A program made the position numbers and the translations under genes. The notes under the pieces are model-generated. The model worked only from the letters and a program-made list of their open reading frames with translations. It searched no databases and was not told the DNA's origin. Below are positions 37,732 through 46,015 of a stretch of 64,000 bases of DNA, piece after piece (the stretch's first letter is position 1; the number at the start of each line of letters is the position of its first letter). The DNA is taken from NCBI GenBank assembly GCA_902583445.1, contig CACHVZ010000002.1, forward strand, positions 18,191-82,190, given 5' to 3'. The DNA comes from an uncultured Bacteroidota bacterium (GTDB lineage Bacteria > Bacteroidota > Bacteroidia > Flavobacteriales > Flavobacteriaceae).

Positions 37732-38421
37732 ATGAAAAAAGGTGATATAAAAATACTATGTGTTGACGATGAGCCAGATATTTTAGAAATTCTTAAATAT
37801 AACTTAACAAACGAAGGATATAATGTTTTAACTGCAGTTGATGGAAAATCTGCGATTGAAATAGCGTATAATTTAAATCCAAATCTAATAATTATGGATG
37901 TAATGATGCCTATCATGGATGGAATTGCAGCCTGTGAAAAACTTAGGTCCGATGATAAATTTAATGATACAATAATTATGTTTCTTACCGCAAGAGGAGA
38001 AGATTATTCTCATGTTGCCGCTTATGATGCTGGAGCTGATGATTATGTGACCAAACCTGTGAAACCTAAAGTACTAGTTTCTAAAGTCAAAGGTCTTCTA
38101 AGAAGATTAAAAAAAGTTATTGCCAATGATATTAACGAAATAGTATTTGATAATATTAAAATAGATAGGGAAAAGTATAAAGTTTATATGTCAGATAAAG
38201 TATTAAATCTTCCAAGAAAGGAATTTGAATTGCTTTATCTTCTTGCTGCTAAACCTGATAAAGTTTTTAAGAGGGAAAAAATAATGGAGACAGTCTGGGG
38301 AAGTGAAGTTGTTGTTGGAGATAGAACAATTGATGTACACATAAGAAAATTAAGAGAAAAAGTAGGGGACAAGTATTTTAAAACTGTTAAGGGTGTAGGA
38401 TATAAGTTTGTAATTGAATAA
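37732..38421 (+). CDS. Response regulator, OmpR/PhoB family
   Basis: A 229-residue regulator. The receiver domain (about 5-122) has acidic residues DDEPD, the phospho-acceptor in LIIMDVMMPIMDG (Asp near 55), the switch threonine in FLTARGED and the lysine in YVTKPVKP. A winged-helix DNA-binding domain follows (about 135-228), with VVVGDRTIDVHIRKLREKVG. It pairs with the histidine kinase whose ATG overlaps its stop by one base (TAATG). The signal sensed is unknown; PhoB-like phosphate control is one option. Confidence 0.93.
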   Translation: MKKGDIKILCVDDEPDILEILKYNLTNEGYNVLTAVDGKSAIEIAYNLNPNLIIMDVMMPIMDGIAACEKLRSDDKFNDTIIMFLTARGEDYSHVAAYDAGADDYVTKPVKPKVLVSKVKGLLRRLKKVIANDINEIVFDNIKIDREKYKVYMSDKVLNLPRKEFELLYLLAAKPDKVFKREKIMETVWGSEVVVGDRTIDVHIRKLREKVGDKYFKTVKGVGYKFVIE

Positions 38422-39479
38422 TGCTTTCTTTTTTTAAGCTATCATATAACCCACAAGCTTTTAGAGCCTCTTTAATCTTAACTTTATGTGCATTTCTCTT
38501 AGATTTTTTATTCTTTCACTTAATTATATCATCAAATTTTGAAGGATTTAACCAGTTACTCCTTTCTATTGCGTATTATTTAATTCTTTTTTTTATAATA
38601 CGTTATACACTTGAAATATACATAAGACTTTACATAGAAACGGGAGTTAAGAAAGTTTTAGATGAGTTAAATGAAGAAATTCTAAAAGATGGTTATAATG
38701 AAAAAAATCTTGAAAAATTAACTCTTGATTTGATTCAGAAAGCTAGAGAGAGGACCTCTGAAATAAATGTTTTAAAGGATCAAGATAGTTATAGAAGAGA
38801 GTTTCTTGGAAATATTTCACATGAATTAAAAACCCCTCTATTTACGATTCAAGGTTATATACTGACTCTAGTTGAGGGAGCTATCAGAGACAAGAAAGTT
38901 AGAGATAAATATCTAAAAAGAGCTGCAAAAGGGGTTGAAAGATTAATTGCAATTGTTAAAGATCTAGACCTCATTACACAATTTGAATCAGGTATTAAAA
39001 CTGTTGATAAATCAGACTTTAATGTTTTTGATTTAATTGATAATGTGTTTGAATTAATGGAATTTGAATCTGAAAAAAATACTATTTCTCTAAACTATGA
39101 TAAAGATTACTCAGAGCTAATTTTTGTTAATGCTGATCAAGAAAGAATATTGCAAGTTTTAACTAATCTTGTTGTTAATTCATTGAAATATGGTATAAAA
39201 AATGGTTTTACTAAAGTTTCTGTTGAAGATTTTAATAAAGATAAGATATTAGTAAAAGTCTCTGACAATGGCGAAGGTATTGACGAACATCATCTTCCTA
39301 GACTTTTTGAGAGATTTTATCGAATTGATAAAAATCGTTCTAGAAAAAAAGGTGGATCTGGTTTAGGTCTTTCAATTGTTAAGCATATAATTGAAGCTCA
39401 TCAAGAACAAATATTTGTTAAGAGTAAGGTTGGTGTTGGCACTGAATTTTCCTTTACACTTCAAAAATCTAACTCTTAA
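38421..39479 (+). CDS. Sensor histidine kinase, PhoR-like
   Basis: The 352-residue kinase has two N-terminal TM helices (about 15-35 and 42-65) with almost no periplasmic loop. A cytoplasmic linker follows, then a HisKA domain with the phospho-accepting histidine in FLGNISHELKTPLFTIQGY (near 137), and a HATPase domain with NLVVNSLKYG (N-box), VSDNGEGID (G1) and GGSGLGLSIVKH (G2). The lack of a periplasmic sensor domain suggests sensing within the membrane or via partners. It is coupled to the response regulator upstream. Confidence 0.93.
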   Translation: MLSFFKLSYNPQAFRASLILTLCAFLLDFLFFHLIISSNFEGFNQLLLSIAYYLILFFIIRYTLEIYIRLYIETGVKKVLDELNEEILKDGYNEKNLEKLTLDLIQKARERTSEINVLKDQDSYRREFLGNISHELKTPLFTIQGYILTLVEGAIRDKKVRDKYLKRAAKGVERLIAIVKDLDLITQFESGIKTVDKSDFNVFDLIDNVFELMEFESEKNTISLNYDKDYSELIFVNADQERILQVLTNLVVNSLKYGIKNGFTKVSVEDFNKDKILVKVSDNGEGIDEHHLPRLFERFYRIDKNRSRKKGGSGLGLSIVKHIIEAHQEQIFVKSKVGVGTEFSFTLQKSNS

Positions 39480-39496
39480 ATTCTTTGTTTAAGTAA

Positions 39497-39814
39497 ATGA
39501 AAAAAGATGATTTTTTTCAAAGAGTTTATCATGTTGTGAGAAGAATACCATACGGTAGAGTTACAACTTATGGCTTAATTGCAATCCACCTAGGATCTTC
39601 TTCAAGTGCACGAACAGTTGGTTGGGCATTAAATGCTAGTCATAGTGATTCTTCAATACCTGCCCATAGAGTTGTAAATAGAAATGGACTTTTAACAGGT
39701 AAACATCATTTTAGAGGTTTTGAATTAATGCGACAATTATTGGAGAGTGAAGGAATAATGGTAGAAGATGATAAAGTATTAGATTTTGAACAAAAGATTT
39801 GGACCCCTAAATAA
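39497..39814 (+). CDS. Alkyltransferase-like (ATL) protein, MGMT family without active-site Cys
   Basis: The 105-residue protein is the DNA-binding C-terminal domain of O6-alkylguanine-DNA alkyltransferases. It has RIPYGRVTTYGLIAIHLG, SSARTVGWALNAS (recognition helix and arginine finger) and IPAHRVVNRNGLLTG. In active MGMT/Ogt enzymes that last motif is PCHRV; here the cysteine is alanine (near residue 55). ATL proteins bind O6-alkylguanine without repair and channel it to nucleotide-excision repair. It is likely an intact gene, not a damaged one, because all other motifs are kept. Confidence 0.9.
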   Translation: MKKDDFFQRVYHVVRRIPYGRVTTYGLIAIHLGSSSSARTVGWALNASHSDSSIPAHRVVNRNGLLTGKHHFRGFELMRQLLESEGIMVEDDKVLDFEQKIWTPK

Positions 39815-39853
39815 TTAGTATTTTCTTAGGTTTTTTAAGTTATTACTTACTAG

Positions 39854-39861
39854 TATATTTG
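39854..39861 (+). promoter_or_regulatory. Candidate -7 element TATATTTG upstream of mrp
   Basis: TATATTTG matches TAnnTTTG and ends 11 bp before the mrp ATG, implying a short leader. No clear TTG at -33 was seen. Confidence 0.4.
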
Positions 39862-39872
39862 TAATAAGTTTT

Positions 39873-41000
39873 ATGGAGCTATCAAAAAAAAATATTTCAA
39901 AGACTCTTGAAAAAATTAGTATATCAGGTTCAGATGATAACATAGTTTCATCTGGAGCTATAAAAAATATTCAAGTTTTTGGTGATCAAGTTGATATTGA
40001 TCTATCATTAAGTAATCCAACTCTTCAGGCAAGAAAAAAGCTTGAGGTAGATATAATGAAAATTATTCATAATGAGATTTATGAAAAAGCTAAGATAAAT
40101 ATCAACACAAAAATTGAAAAGGCATCTAATAAAATCTCATCACAATCAAAAAAAATTTCTGGTGTTGATTCAATTATTGCAGTTTCATCGGCTAAAGGTG
40201 GAGTAGGTAAGTCTACTTTAACAATAAATCTTGCTGCTTCTTTAGCAAAAAAAGGATGTAAAGTAGGAATTTTAGATGCAGACATTTATGGTCCATCTGT
40301 ACCAACAATGATGGATGTTGAAGGCTATGTCCCTAAGTCAATCAAAGTTAATGATCAGTCAAAAATTGAACCAATTGAAAGTTACGGTGTTAAAATTATG
40401 TCAATAGGCTTTTTTACAAAGCTTGATCAGGCTGTCGTCTGGAGAGGTCCCATGGCTTCCAAAGCCCTAAACCAAATGATTTTTGATACTAATTGGGGTG
40501 AACTTGATTTTCTGTTTCTAGATCTCCCTCCAGGTACTGGTGATATCCATCTAAGTCTGGTTCAATCACTTCCTATTACAGGATCAATTATTGTTAGTAC
40601 ACCTCAGAATGTAGCTCTTGCAGATGCTAGAAGAGGTATTAAAATGTTCCAACAGGAAAGTATCTCAGTTCCAATTCTTGGATTGGTTGAGAACATGGCA
40701 TATTTTAAAACAGATGACTCTGAAGACAAACATTATATTTTTGGAGAGGATGGAGTTAAATATCTTTCAAAGGACTTAAATATCAATTTTCTAGGAGAGA
40801 TACCCCTAATTAAAAGTCTAAGAGAAGCATCTGACTTTGGAAGACCAGGTTCACTCCAAGAATCGACTGAAGTTTCAGAAATATTTGATAATATTTCAAA
40901 AAATGTAGTTGAGCAGTTATTAAAAAGAAATAAAGAATTACCTCCTACTAAAATTGTAGAAATCACTAACTTAGTTGGATGTTCAGCAGTTAAAAAATAA
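39873..41000 (+). CDS. Mrp/NBP35-type Fe-S cluster carrier ATPase
   Basis: The 375-residue protein has an N-terminal MIP18/DUF59-like domain (about 1-85), then a P-loop ATPase with the deviant Walker A VSSAKGGVGKSTLTINLA (about 105-122), LDADIYGPSVP, and LDLPPGTGDIHLSL. It resembles ApbC/Mrp proteins that carry and pass on Fe-S clusters. The CPxC pair that follows ENMSYF in many Mrp proteins is not present (ENMAYFKTDD instead). A single cysteine remains near the C-terminus (LVGCSAVKK). nfu starts at the last base of its stop. Confidence 0.92.
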   Translation: MELSKKNISKTLEKISISGSDDNIVSSGAIKNIQVFGDQVDIDLSLSNPTLQARKKLEVDIMKIIHNEIYEKAKININTKIEKASNKISSQSKKISGVDSIIAVSSAKGGVGKSTLTINLAASLAKKGCKVGILDADIYGPSVPTMMDVEGYVPKSIKVNDQSKIEPIESYGVKIMSIGFFTKLDQAVVWRGPMASKALNQMIFDTNWGELDFLFLDLPPGTGDIHLSLVQSLPITGSIIVSTPQNVALADARRGIKMFQQESISVPILGLVENMAYFKTDDSEDKHYIFGEDGVKYLSKDLNINFLGEIPLIKSLREASDFGRPGSLQESTEVSEIFDNISKNVVEQLLKRNKELPPTKIVEITNLVGCSAVKK

Positions 41001-41242
41001 TGACTAAACTTGAAAATAAAATCTTAGAAGCATTAAATGAAATTAGGCCATATTTAGTTCAGGATGGTGGTGATATTTCACTCTCTTCAATTAGTGGCAA
41101 AAAAGTCAAGGTCAAACTTCATGGTGCTTGTGCTGATTGTAAAGTGAATCAAATGACTCTAAAAAATGGTGTTGAGACAACAATTAAAAAGTACGCACCC
41201 GAGATTGAAGTTGTTGAATCTGTACTTCCTCTTTCTGAATGA
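41000..41242 (+). CDS. NifU-like C-terminal domain (Nfu) Fe-S scaffold
   Basis: The 80-residue protein is a single Nfu domain with the cluster-binding CxxC in LHGACADCKVNQMTLKNGVE (about 38-57) and RPYLVQDGGDISLSSI near the start. It hands a [4Fe-4S] cluster to targets. It is located between Mrp and the NADP reductase, with 1-bp and 4-bp overlaps, forming a small Fe-S maturation operon. Confidence 0.93.
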   Translation: MTKLENKILEALNEIRPYLVQDGGDISLSSISGKKVKVKLHGACADCKVNQMTLKNGVETTIKKYAPEIEVVESVLPLSE

Positions 41243-42291
41243 TAAAAACTGATATATTAATAATTGGTGCTGGCCCTACAGGATTATTTGCAGTATTTGA
41301 AGCTGGTCTATTAAAGATGAAATGCCATATTCTTGATTCTCTTACACAGCCCGGAGGGCAACTTATTGAATTATATCCAAAAAAACCTATCTATGATATT
41401 CCAGGATATCCAGAGATAATCGCCAGTGACTTGATTGAAAATCTTCTAGAACAGATTAAGCCTTTTTCTCCCTCATATACTCTAGGTGAGACTGCTAAAG
41501 GAATTGAAAAGCTTAATGATGGATCATTCATTGTTTCAACGGAAAAGAAGACTAAAATAAATGCTAGTATTATAGCAATAGCTGGAGGCCTTGGAACTTT
41601 TACTCCTAGAAAACCAAATATTTCTAATATATCTGATTATGAAGAAAATGGTGTTCTCTACATGGTTAAGAATCCTGATGATTTTCGTGATAAAAATGTT
41701 TTGATTGCAGGTGGTGGTGACTCTGCTCTTGATTGGACTATACACTTGTCTAAAGTTGCTAAAAAAGTAACTTTAGTTCATAGAAGAAATGAATTTAGGG
41801 GAGCTGATGAATCTGTAACAAAGGTTCAAGAATTAAAAAATTCTGGAAAAATTGATGTGATAACTCCTGGCCAAGTTACTCAACTTCATGGCGACAAATC
41901 TTTAAGCTCTGTTTCTATTGATATGGATGGAAAGACTGAAACTTATAATGTAGACTATTTTATTCCTTTATTTGGACTTATCCCAAGGCTTGGGCCAATT
42001 AAAGATTGGGGACTTAATATCGAGAACAATGCAATAAAAGTTAATAATAGTTTGGATTATCAGACTAACATTGATGGTATTTATGCTATTGGAGACGTTA
42101 ATACATACCCAGGAAAACTCAAATTAATACTTTCTGGTTTTCATGAAGCAGCAGTAATGTGTCATAGTGCTTATTCTAAGTTAAATAATGGTAAAAAGAA
42201 CATCCTCAAATATACAACTGTAAGTGGTGTGGAAGGATTTGATGGATCAAAAAAAGAAGCCAAAAAGTCTCAAATTAAAAAGATTGACTAG
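41239..42291 (+). CDS. Ferredoxin/flavodoxin--NADP+ reductase, thioredoxin-reductase-like type
   Basis: A 350-residue flavoprotein with the FAD site LIIGAGPTGLFAVFEAG (about 6-22), TQPGGQLIELYPKKPIYDIPG, an NADPH site VLIAGGGDSALDWTIHL (about 154-170) and the C-terminal AIGDVNTYPGKLKL FAD motif. The redox CxxC of thioredoxin reductase is missing, so it matches YumC/FNR2-type ferredoxin-NADP reductases. It probably supplies electrons to, or takes them from, ferredoxin for Fe-S or lipid chemistry. Stop codon interlocks with the MoxR-like gene (CTAG). Confidence 0.9.
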   Translation: MIKTDILIIGAGPTGLFAVFEAGLLKMKCHILDSLTQPGGQLIELYPKKPIYDIPGYPEIIASDLIENLLEQIKPFSPSYTLGETAKGIEKLNDGSFIVSTEKKTKINASIIAIAGGLGTFTPRKPNISNISDYEENGVLYMVKNPDDFRDKNVLIAGGGDSALDWTIHLSKVAKKVTLVHRRNEFRGADESVTKVQELKNSGKIDVITPGQVTQLHGDKSLSSVSIDMDGKTETYNVDYFIPLFGLIPRLGPIKDWGLNIENNAIKVNNSLDYQTNIDGIYAIGDVNTYPGKLKLILSGFHEAAVMCHSAYSKLNNGKKNILKYTTVSGVEGFDGSKKEAKKSQIKKID

Positions 42292-43748
42292 ATCTTATTA
42301 ATGAAGTTATTAAAAGGGTCCTTAAATTCAACTCCGTTATTTGTCCTCATTATTGTCAACTTATTAAAACCTTCAAGTCCCCATAATAAGAATTCAATAA
42401 AGAAAAGTTTATCCTTTTTATCAATGTCTGGAATAAATTTGTTTAAGATTGAATCTGCATCTTTAACTTTATTGAGAATTGATTCGTAATCTTTGTTACT
42501 TAAATCATCTCTAAGAATTACTTGATTGACTGTAAACCATTCTAGAATAGAATCATAAACTGATATTTCATCTGGTTTTGTAAGTTTCTCAATTTTTGGA
42601 AAATATTTTATAAATAATGTCTTTACGGCATCTGATATTAAATTATAGGAAACCTGCTCAGCTCCTTCTTCCTCTCCTTCATAAACAAGCTCAACTTTAC
42701 CATTTATTGATGAGATGACTGAGTTAAAATCAGACATTCTGATTGACGTTATTTCTTCTTTATTGATTAACATTCTTCTTTCTGCTGAGCTAACTAGGTT
42801 TTGTAGACTAGTAATACTCATTCTAGCACTTACTCCACTTTTTTTGTCTACCAACTCACTTTCTCTTGCTTCGAAAGATACTTGTTCAATAATATCTCTT
42901 GCAATCTCTGGTATATGTATCTTTGAAATAGTTTTAGAATTCAATTTTGACTCTTGACTTGTAATTGTTTTTGCAATATCTACAGATTCAGGGTAATGAG
43001 TTAAAATCTGAGAACCAATTCTATCTTTTAATGGTGTAACAATACTTCCTCTGTTTGTATAATCCTCTGGGTTAGAGGTGAAAATAAATTGTATATCAAG
43101 GGGAAGCCTAACCTTGAATCCTCTTATTTGTATTTCTTTTTCTTCAAGGATTGAGAATAAAGAAACTTGAATTCTCGGTTGAAGATCCGGCAGCTCATTT
43201 AAAACAAAAATACATCTGTGAGCTCTAGGTATTAAACCAAAATGAATTACCTCTTCATCAGAATAGGATAACTTGAGATTAGTAGCTTTGATTGGATCTA
43301 TATCACCTATTAAATCAGAAACAGTTACATCAGGCGTTGCAAGTTTTTCGTAAAATCTTTCACTCTTATGAATCCAGTCAATCTCTGAATTATCTCCATC
43401 TGATTTTATTTTTTCTAAAGAACTTTTGAAGATTGGATTCAAAGGATCATCATTTGTGTCAGAATCTTTAACAATAGGAATCCACTCGTCTAATAGTTCT
43501 ATACAAGTTCTTGCAAGTTTTGTTTTTGCTTGACCTCTTAGACCAAGAAGATTGATACTATGATTAGATAAAAATGCCCTTTCTACACTTGGAATAACTG
43601 TTTCCTCATACCCAATTAATTCGGAAAAAACATTTTTTCCATTTAGCAAATTTGACCTAAGATTATCAGTTATTTCTTGGTTCAAAGTTTTTGAATGGTA
43701 ACCACTCTTTTTTAATTCTCCTATTGTTTTGTGTTTAGGTTTTTTCAT
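42288..43748 (-). CDS. MoxR/magnesium-chelatase-like AAA+ ATPase
   Basis: The 486-residue ATPase has a Walker A variant LLGLRGQAKTKLARTCIEL (GxxGxxKT, about 68-86), a Walker B region near CIFVLNELPDLQPRIQVSLF (acidic residues in NELPD), and sensor 1 in FIFTSNPEDYTNRGSI. Overall it resembles ChlI/BchI-like MoxR ATPases. An additional C-terminal region of about 190 residues follows. It is translated right after the VWA protein (stop/start share one base), the usual MoxR-VWA partnership that remodels or loads metal into target proteins. Target unknown. Confidence 0.85.
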   Translation of the reverse strand: MKKPKHKTIGELKKSGYHSKTLNQEITDNLRSNLLNGKNVFSELIGYEETVIPSVERAFLSNHSINLLGLRGQAKTKLARTCIELLDEWIPIVKDSDTNDDPLNPIFKSSLEKIKSDGDNSEIDWIHKSERFYEKLATPDVTVSDLIGDIDPIKATNLKLSYSDEEVIHFGLIPRAHRCIFVLNELPDLQPRIQVSLFSILEEKEIQIRGFKVRLPLDIQFIFTSNPEDYTNRGSIVTPLKDRIGSQILTHYPESVDIAKTITSQESKLNSKTISKIHIPEIARDIIEQVSFEARESELVDKKSGVSARMSITSLQNLVSSAERRMLINKEEITSIRMSDFNSVISSINGKVELVYEGEEEGAEQVSYNLISDAVKTLFIKYFPKIEKLTKPDEISVYDSILEWFTVNQVILRDDLSNKDYESILNKVKDADSILNKFIPDIDKKDKLFFIEFLLWGLEGFNKLTIMRTNNGVEFKDPFNNFINKI

Positions 43749-44851
43749 TATCTCAATTTTTGTCTTCTATTTTTGTCATAATCTTCAAATATCATTTCAC
43801 TCAATCCATCAAGACCTGTGTAAAATGCTTTACCGTTATTTACTTCAGAGAATTTTTTTACAAATGTCTGAAGATATGGATCACTAGCGATCATAAAAGT
43901 AGTTATTGGAATATTATTCTTTTTTGCTTGTCTAGCCCTATTATAGCATTGATCCAAGATGAAGTTATCAAGTCCAGCACTATTTTTGTAAAAGCCATCT
44001 TTCGTAAACATACAACTAGGTTTTCCGTCAGTTATCATAAATATCTGTTTGTTATTATTTTTTCTCTTTCTAAGAATATCAAAAGCTAGATCAAGACCAG
44101 CAACTGTGTTAGTGTGATAAGGACCCACCTTTAAATATGGGAGGTCTTTGATACTGATTGGTCTTGCCTCATCTCCAAATGATAAAATATCAATAGTATC
44201 TTTTGGAAATTTTGTTTTAATATATTCAACCAATGCCATAGCAACCTTTTTTGCTGGTGTGATCCTATCTTCACCATAAAGGATCATGCTGTGACTTATA
44301 TCAATCATAAGTACTGTACTCATCTGTGAATTATGATTTGAATTCCAAACAACTAAATCATCCTTCTTTAGACTTAAATCATTTTCACCTGAAGATATTA
44401 TAGCATTTTTTAGACTTTCAGTTAACAAAATTCTATCAAGCGGGTCACCAAATTCGAAATCTTTAATGTTTAGATTTTCATCACTTCCAGAAGATGAATA
44501 TTTTGTCTTATGATTACCTTTTTTTGTTTTTTTAAGGTTTCCAAATAAGTGTTTGAGTACATGCTTCCTAAGAAGTCTCTCTGTTTTAGAGCTAATCTTT
44601 ATACTATCTCCATTTGCTGAAATCTCTTTTCTTATATATCCTTTTTTTAAAAGATCATTAACGAAATCATCAATTGTATAATTTTCATCGGTCAGTTTAT
44701 ATTCTTTATCAAGTTCTCTAAGCCATTCAATAGCTTCGTCAAAATCACCAGATGTATGAATTATTAGCTCTTTAAAAATATTAAATAGCTTTTCAAATGG
44801 TGATAGGGTAGGTTCTTGAAAAGAACTGAATTTAAAAGCTGACTTTTTCAA
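43748..44851 (-). CDS. VWA-domain protein, partner of the MoxR-like ATPase
   Basis: The 367-residue protein has a helical N-terminal half (about 1-170) and a VWA domain with an intact MIDAS: VLMIDISHSMILYG (DxSxS, about 182), a conserved threonine region (GPYHTNTVAGLDLAFDIL) and FMITDGKPS. It probably binds a substrate through a metal ion while the ATPase drives change. The start is TTG at 44851 by the track. It is the first gene of the pair, in a 93-bp divergent spacer with mvaD. Confidence 0.85.
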   Translation of the reverse strand: MKKSAFKFSSFQEPTLSPFEKLFNIFKELIIHTSGDFDEAIEWLRELDKEYKLTDENYTIDDFVNDLLKKGYIRKEISANGDSIKISSKTERLLRKHVLKHLFGNLKKTKKGNHKTKYSSSGSDENLNIKDFEFGDPLDRILLTESLKNAIISSGENDLSLKKDDLVVWNSNHNSQMSTVLMIDISHSMILYGEDRITPAKKVAMALVEYIKTKFPKDTIDILSFGDEARPISIKDLPYLKVGPYHTNTVAGLDLAFDILRKRKNNNKQIFMITDGKPSCMFTKDGFYKNSAGLDNFILDQCYNRARQAKKNNIPITTFMIASDPYLQTFVKKFSEVNNGKAFYTGLDGLSEMIFEDYDKNRRQKLR

Positions 44852-44944
44852 ATTAATTTACTTTTAGGAAACCCAAATTAAACAAATAATATTCATCCTG
44901 GAGTTTATCTTTACTATATTTAAAGGATTTTTAACAATATTTAA

Positions 44945-46015
44945 ATGGTTGAGCAGGATTTTATTTGTTCTGATAGTTTTGAGTCTACTGGAATAGTTGA
45001 GTGGAATTCTCCAAGTAATATTGCTCTTGTTAAGTATTGGGGTAAAAAACAAAATCAAATACCTCAAAATCCATCTATTAGTTTTACTTTATCTAAGTGC
45101 TATACAAATACTGTAGTTGAATTTAAACCAAAAAAAAATACTCAAAATGAAATATATTTCACATTTGATGGAAAGGAAAATCAAGATTTTGAAAAAAAAG
45201 TAAATGCTTTTATAAAAAGTATTGATAAGTATTTTGGATTTCTAAAAAATCATGATTTATACATAAACTCAAAAAATAATTTTCCACATAGTAGTGGAAT
45301 TGCATCTTCTGCATCTTCTATGTCAGCTTTGGCATCATGTTTAGTAGATATTGAATCTCAGATTACAAGTAATGATAATAATTTTAATCTTAGAAAGAAA
45401 TCATTTATATCTAGACTTGGATCCGGAAGTGCATCTAGGAGTATTGAAGGTCCAGTAACACTATGGGGGAAAACAGATGCTTATAAAGAAAGTTCAGATT
45501 TATATGCTGTGAATATTTCAAATGAGGTTGATAAAATATTTCATGATTATAATAATACAATATTGATAATTGATCCTGGTCAGAAAGTGATTTCAAGTTC
45601 TTTAGGACATGAGTTAATGAATAAGAACCCTTTTTCTAAAAAAAGATTTGAAATTGCAAAAAATAATATTGAAAGACTAAAAGATATTTTACAATCAGGT
45701 GAGTTAGATGACTTCATTAGTATTACTGAATCAGAAGCATTGATGATTCACTCTTTAATGTTGTCATCAGACCCATACTATATACTTATGAAGCCAAATA
45801 CTTTAGAGGCAATTTATAAAGTATTGGAATTCAGAAGAGAGACTAAACTTCATTTAAGCTTTACATTAGATGCTGGTTCAAATGTCCATTTATTATACCC
45901 TAAATCTGAGACTGAAATAATAACAAAATTTATAGATGATGAACTTCTTACATTATGCAAGTCTAAATCTTGTATTCATGATCATCTAGGAAATGGTGCT
46001 ACAAAAAACAGATAA
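44945..46015 (+). CDS. mvaD: Diphosphomevalonate decarboxylase
   Basis: The 356-residue GHMP-fold enzyme has SPSNIALVKYWGKKQNQIPQ near the N-terminus (about 21-40), with the YWGK signature of mevalonate-diphosphate decarboxylases, NNFPHSSGIASSASSMSALA (ATP/phosphate loop, about 115-134) and SRLGSGSASRSIEGP. It produces isopentenyl diphosphate, the last step of the mevalonate route. The mevalonate kinase gene follows directly; ATG overlaps the stop by one base. Confidence 0.94.
   Translation: MVEQDFICSDSFESTGIVEWNSPSNIALVKYWGKKQNQIPQNPSISFTLSKCYTNTVVEFKPKKNTQNEIYFTFDGKENQDFEKKVNAFIKSIDKYFGFLKNHDLYINSKNNFPHSSGIASSASSMSALASCLVDIESQITSNDNNFNLRKKSFISRLGSGSASRSIEGPVTLWGKTDAYKESSDLYAVNISNEVDKIFHDYNNTILIIDPGQKVISSSLGHELMNKNPFSKKRFEIAKNNIERLKDILQSGELDDFISITESEALMIHSLMLSSDPYYILMKPNTLEAIYKVLEFRRETKLHLSFTLDAGSNVHLLYPKSETEIITKFIDDELLTLCKSKSCIHDHLGNGATKNR

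Noticed and set aside
43760-44089. Plus-strand ORF of 109 residues inside the VWA gene
   Set aside because: It lies wholly antisense to the VWA domain with its MIDAS motifs and has no family resemblance.
42288-44851. MoxR-VWA pair as a defence or toxin system
   Set aside because: No nuclease, protease, effector or mobile-element context is present; the pair looks like a housekeeping ATPase and partner.
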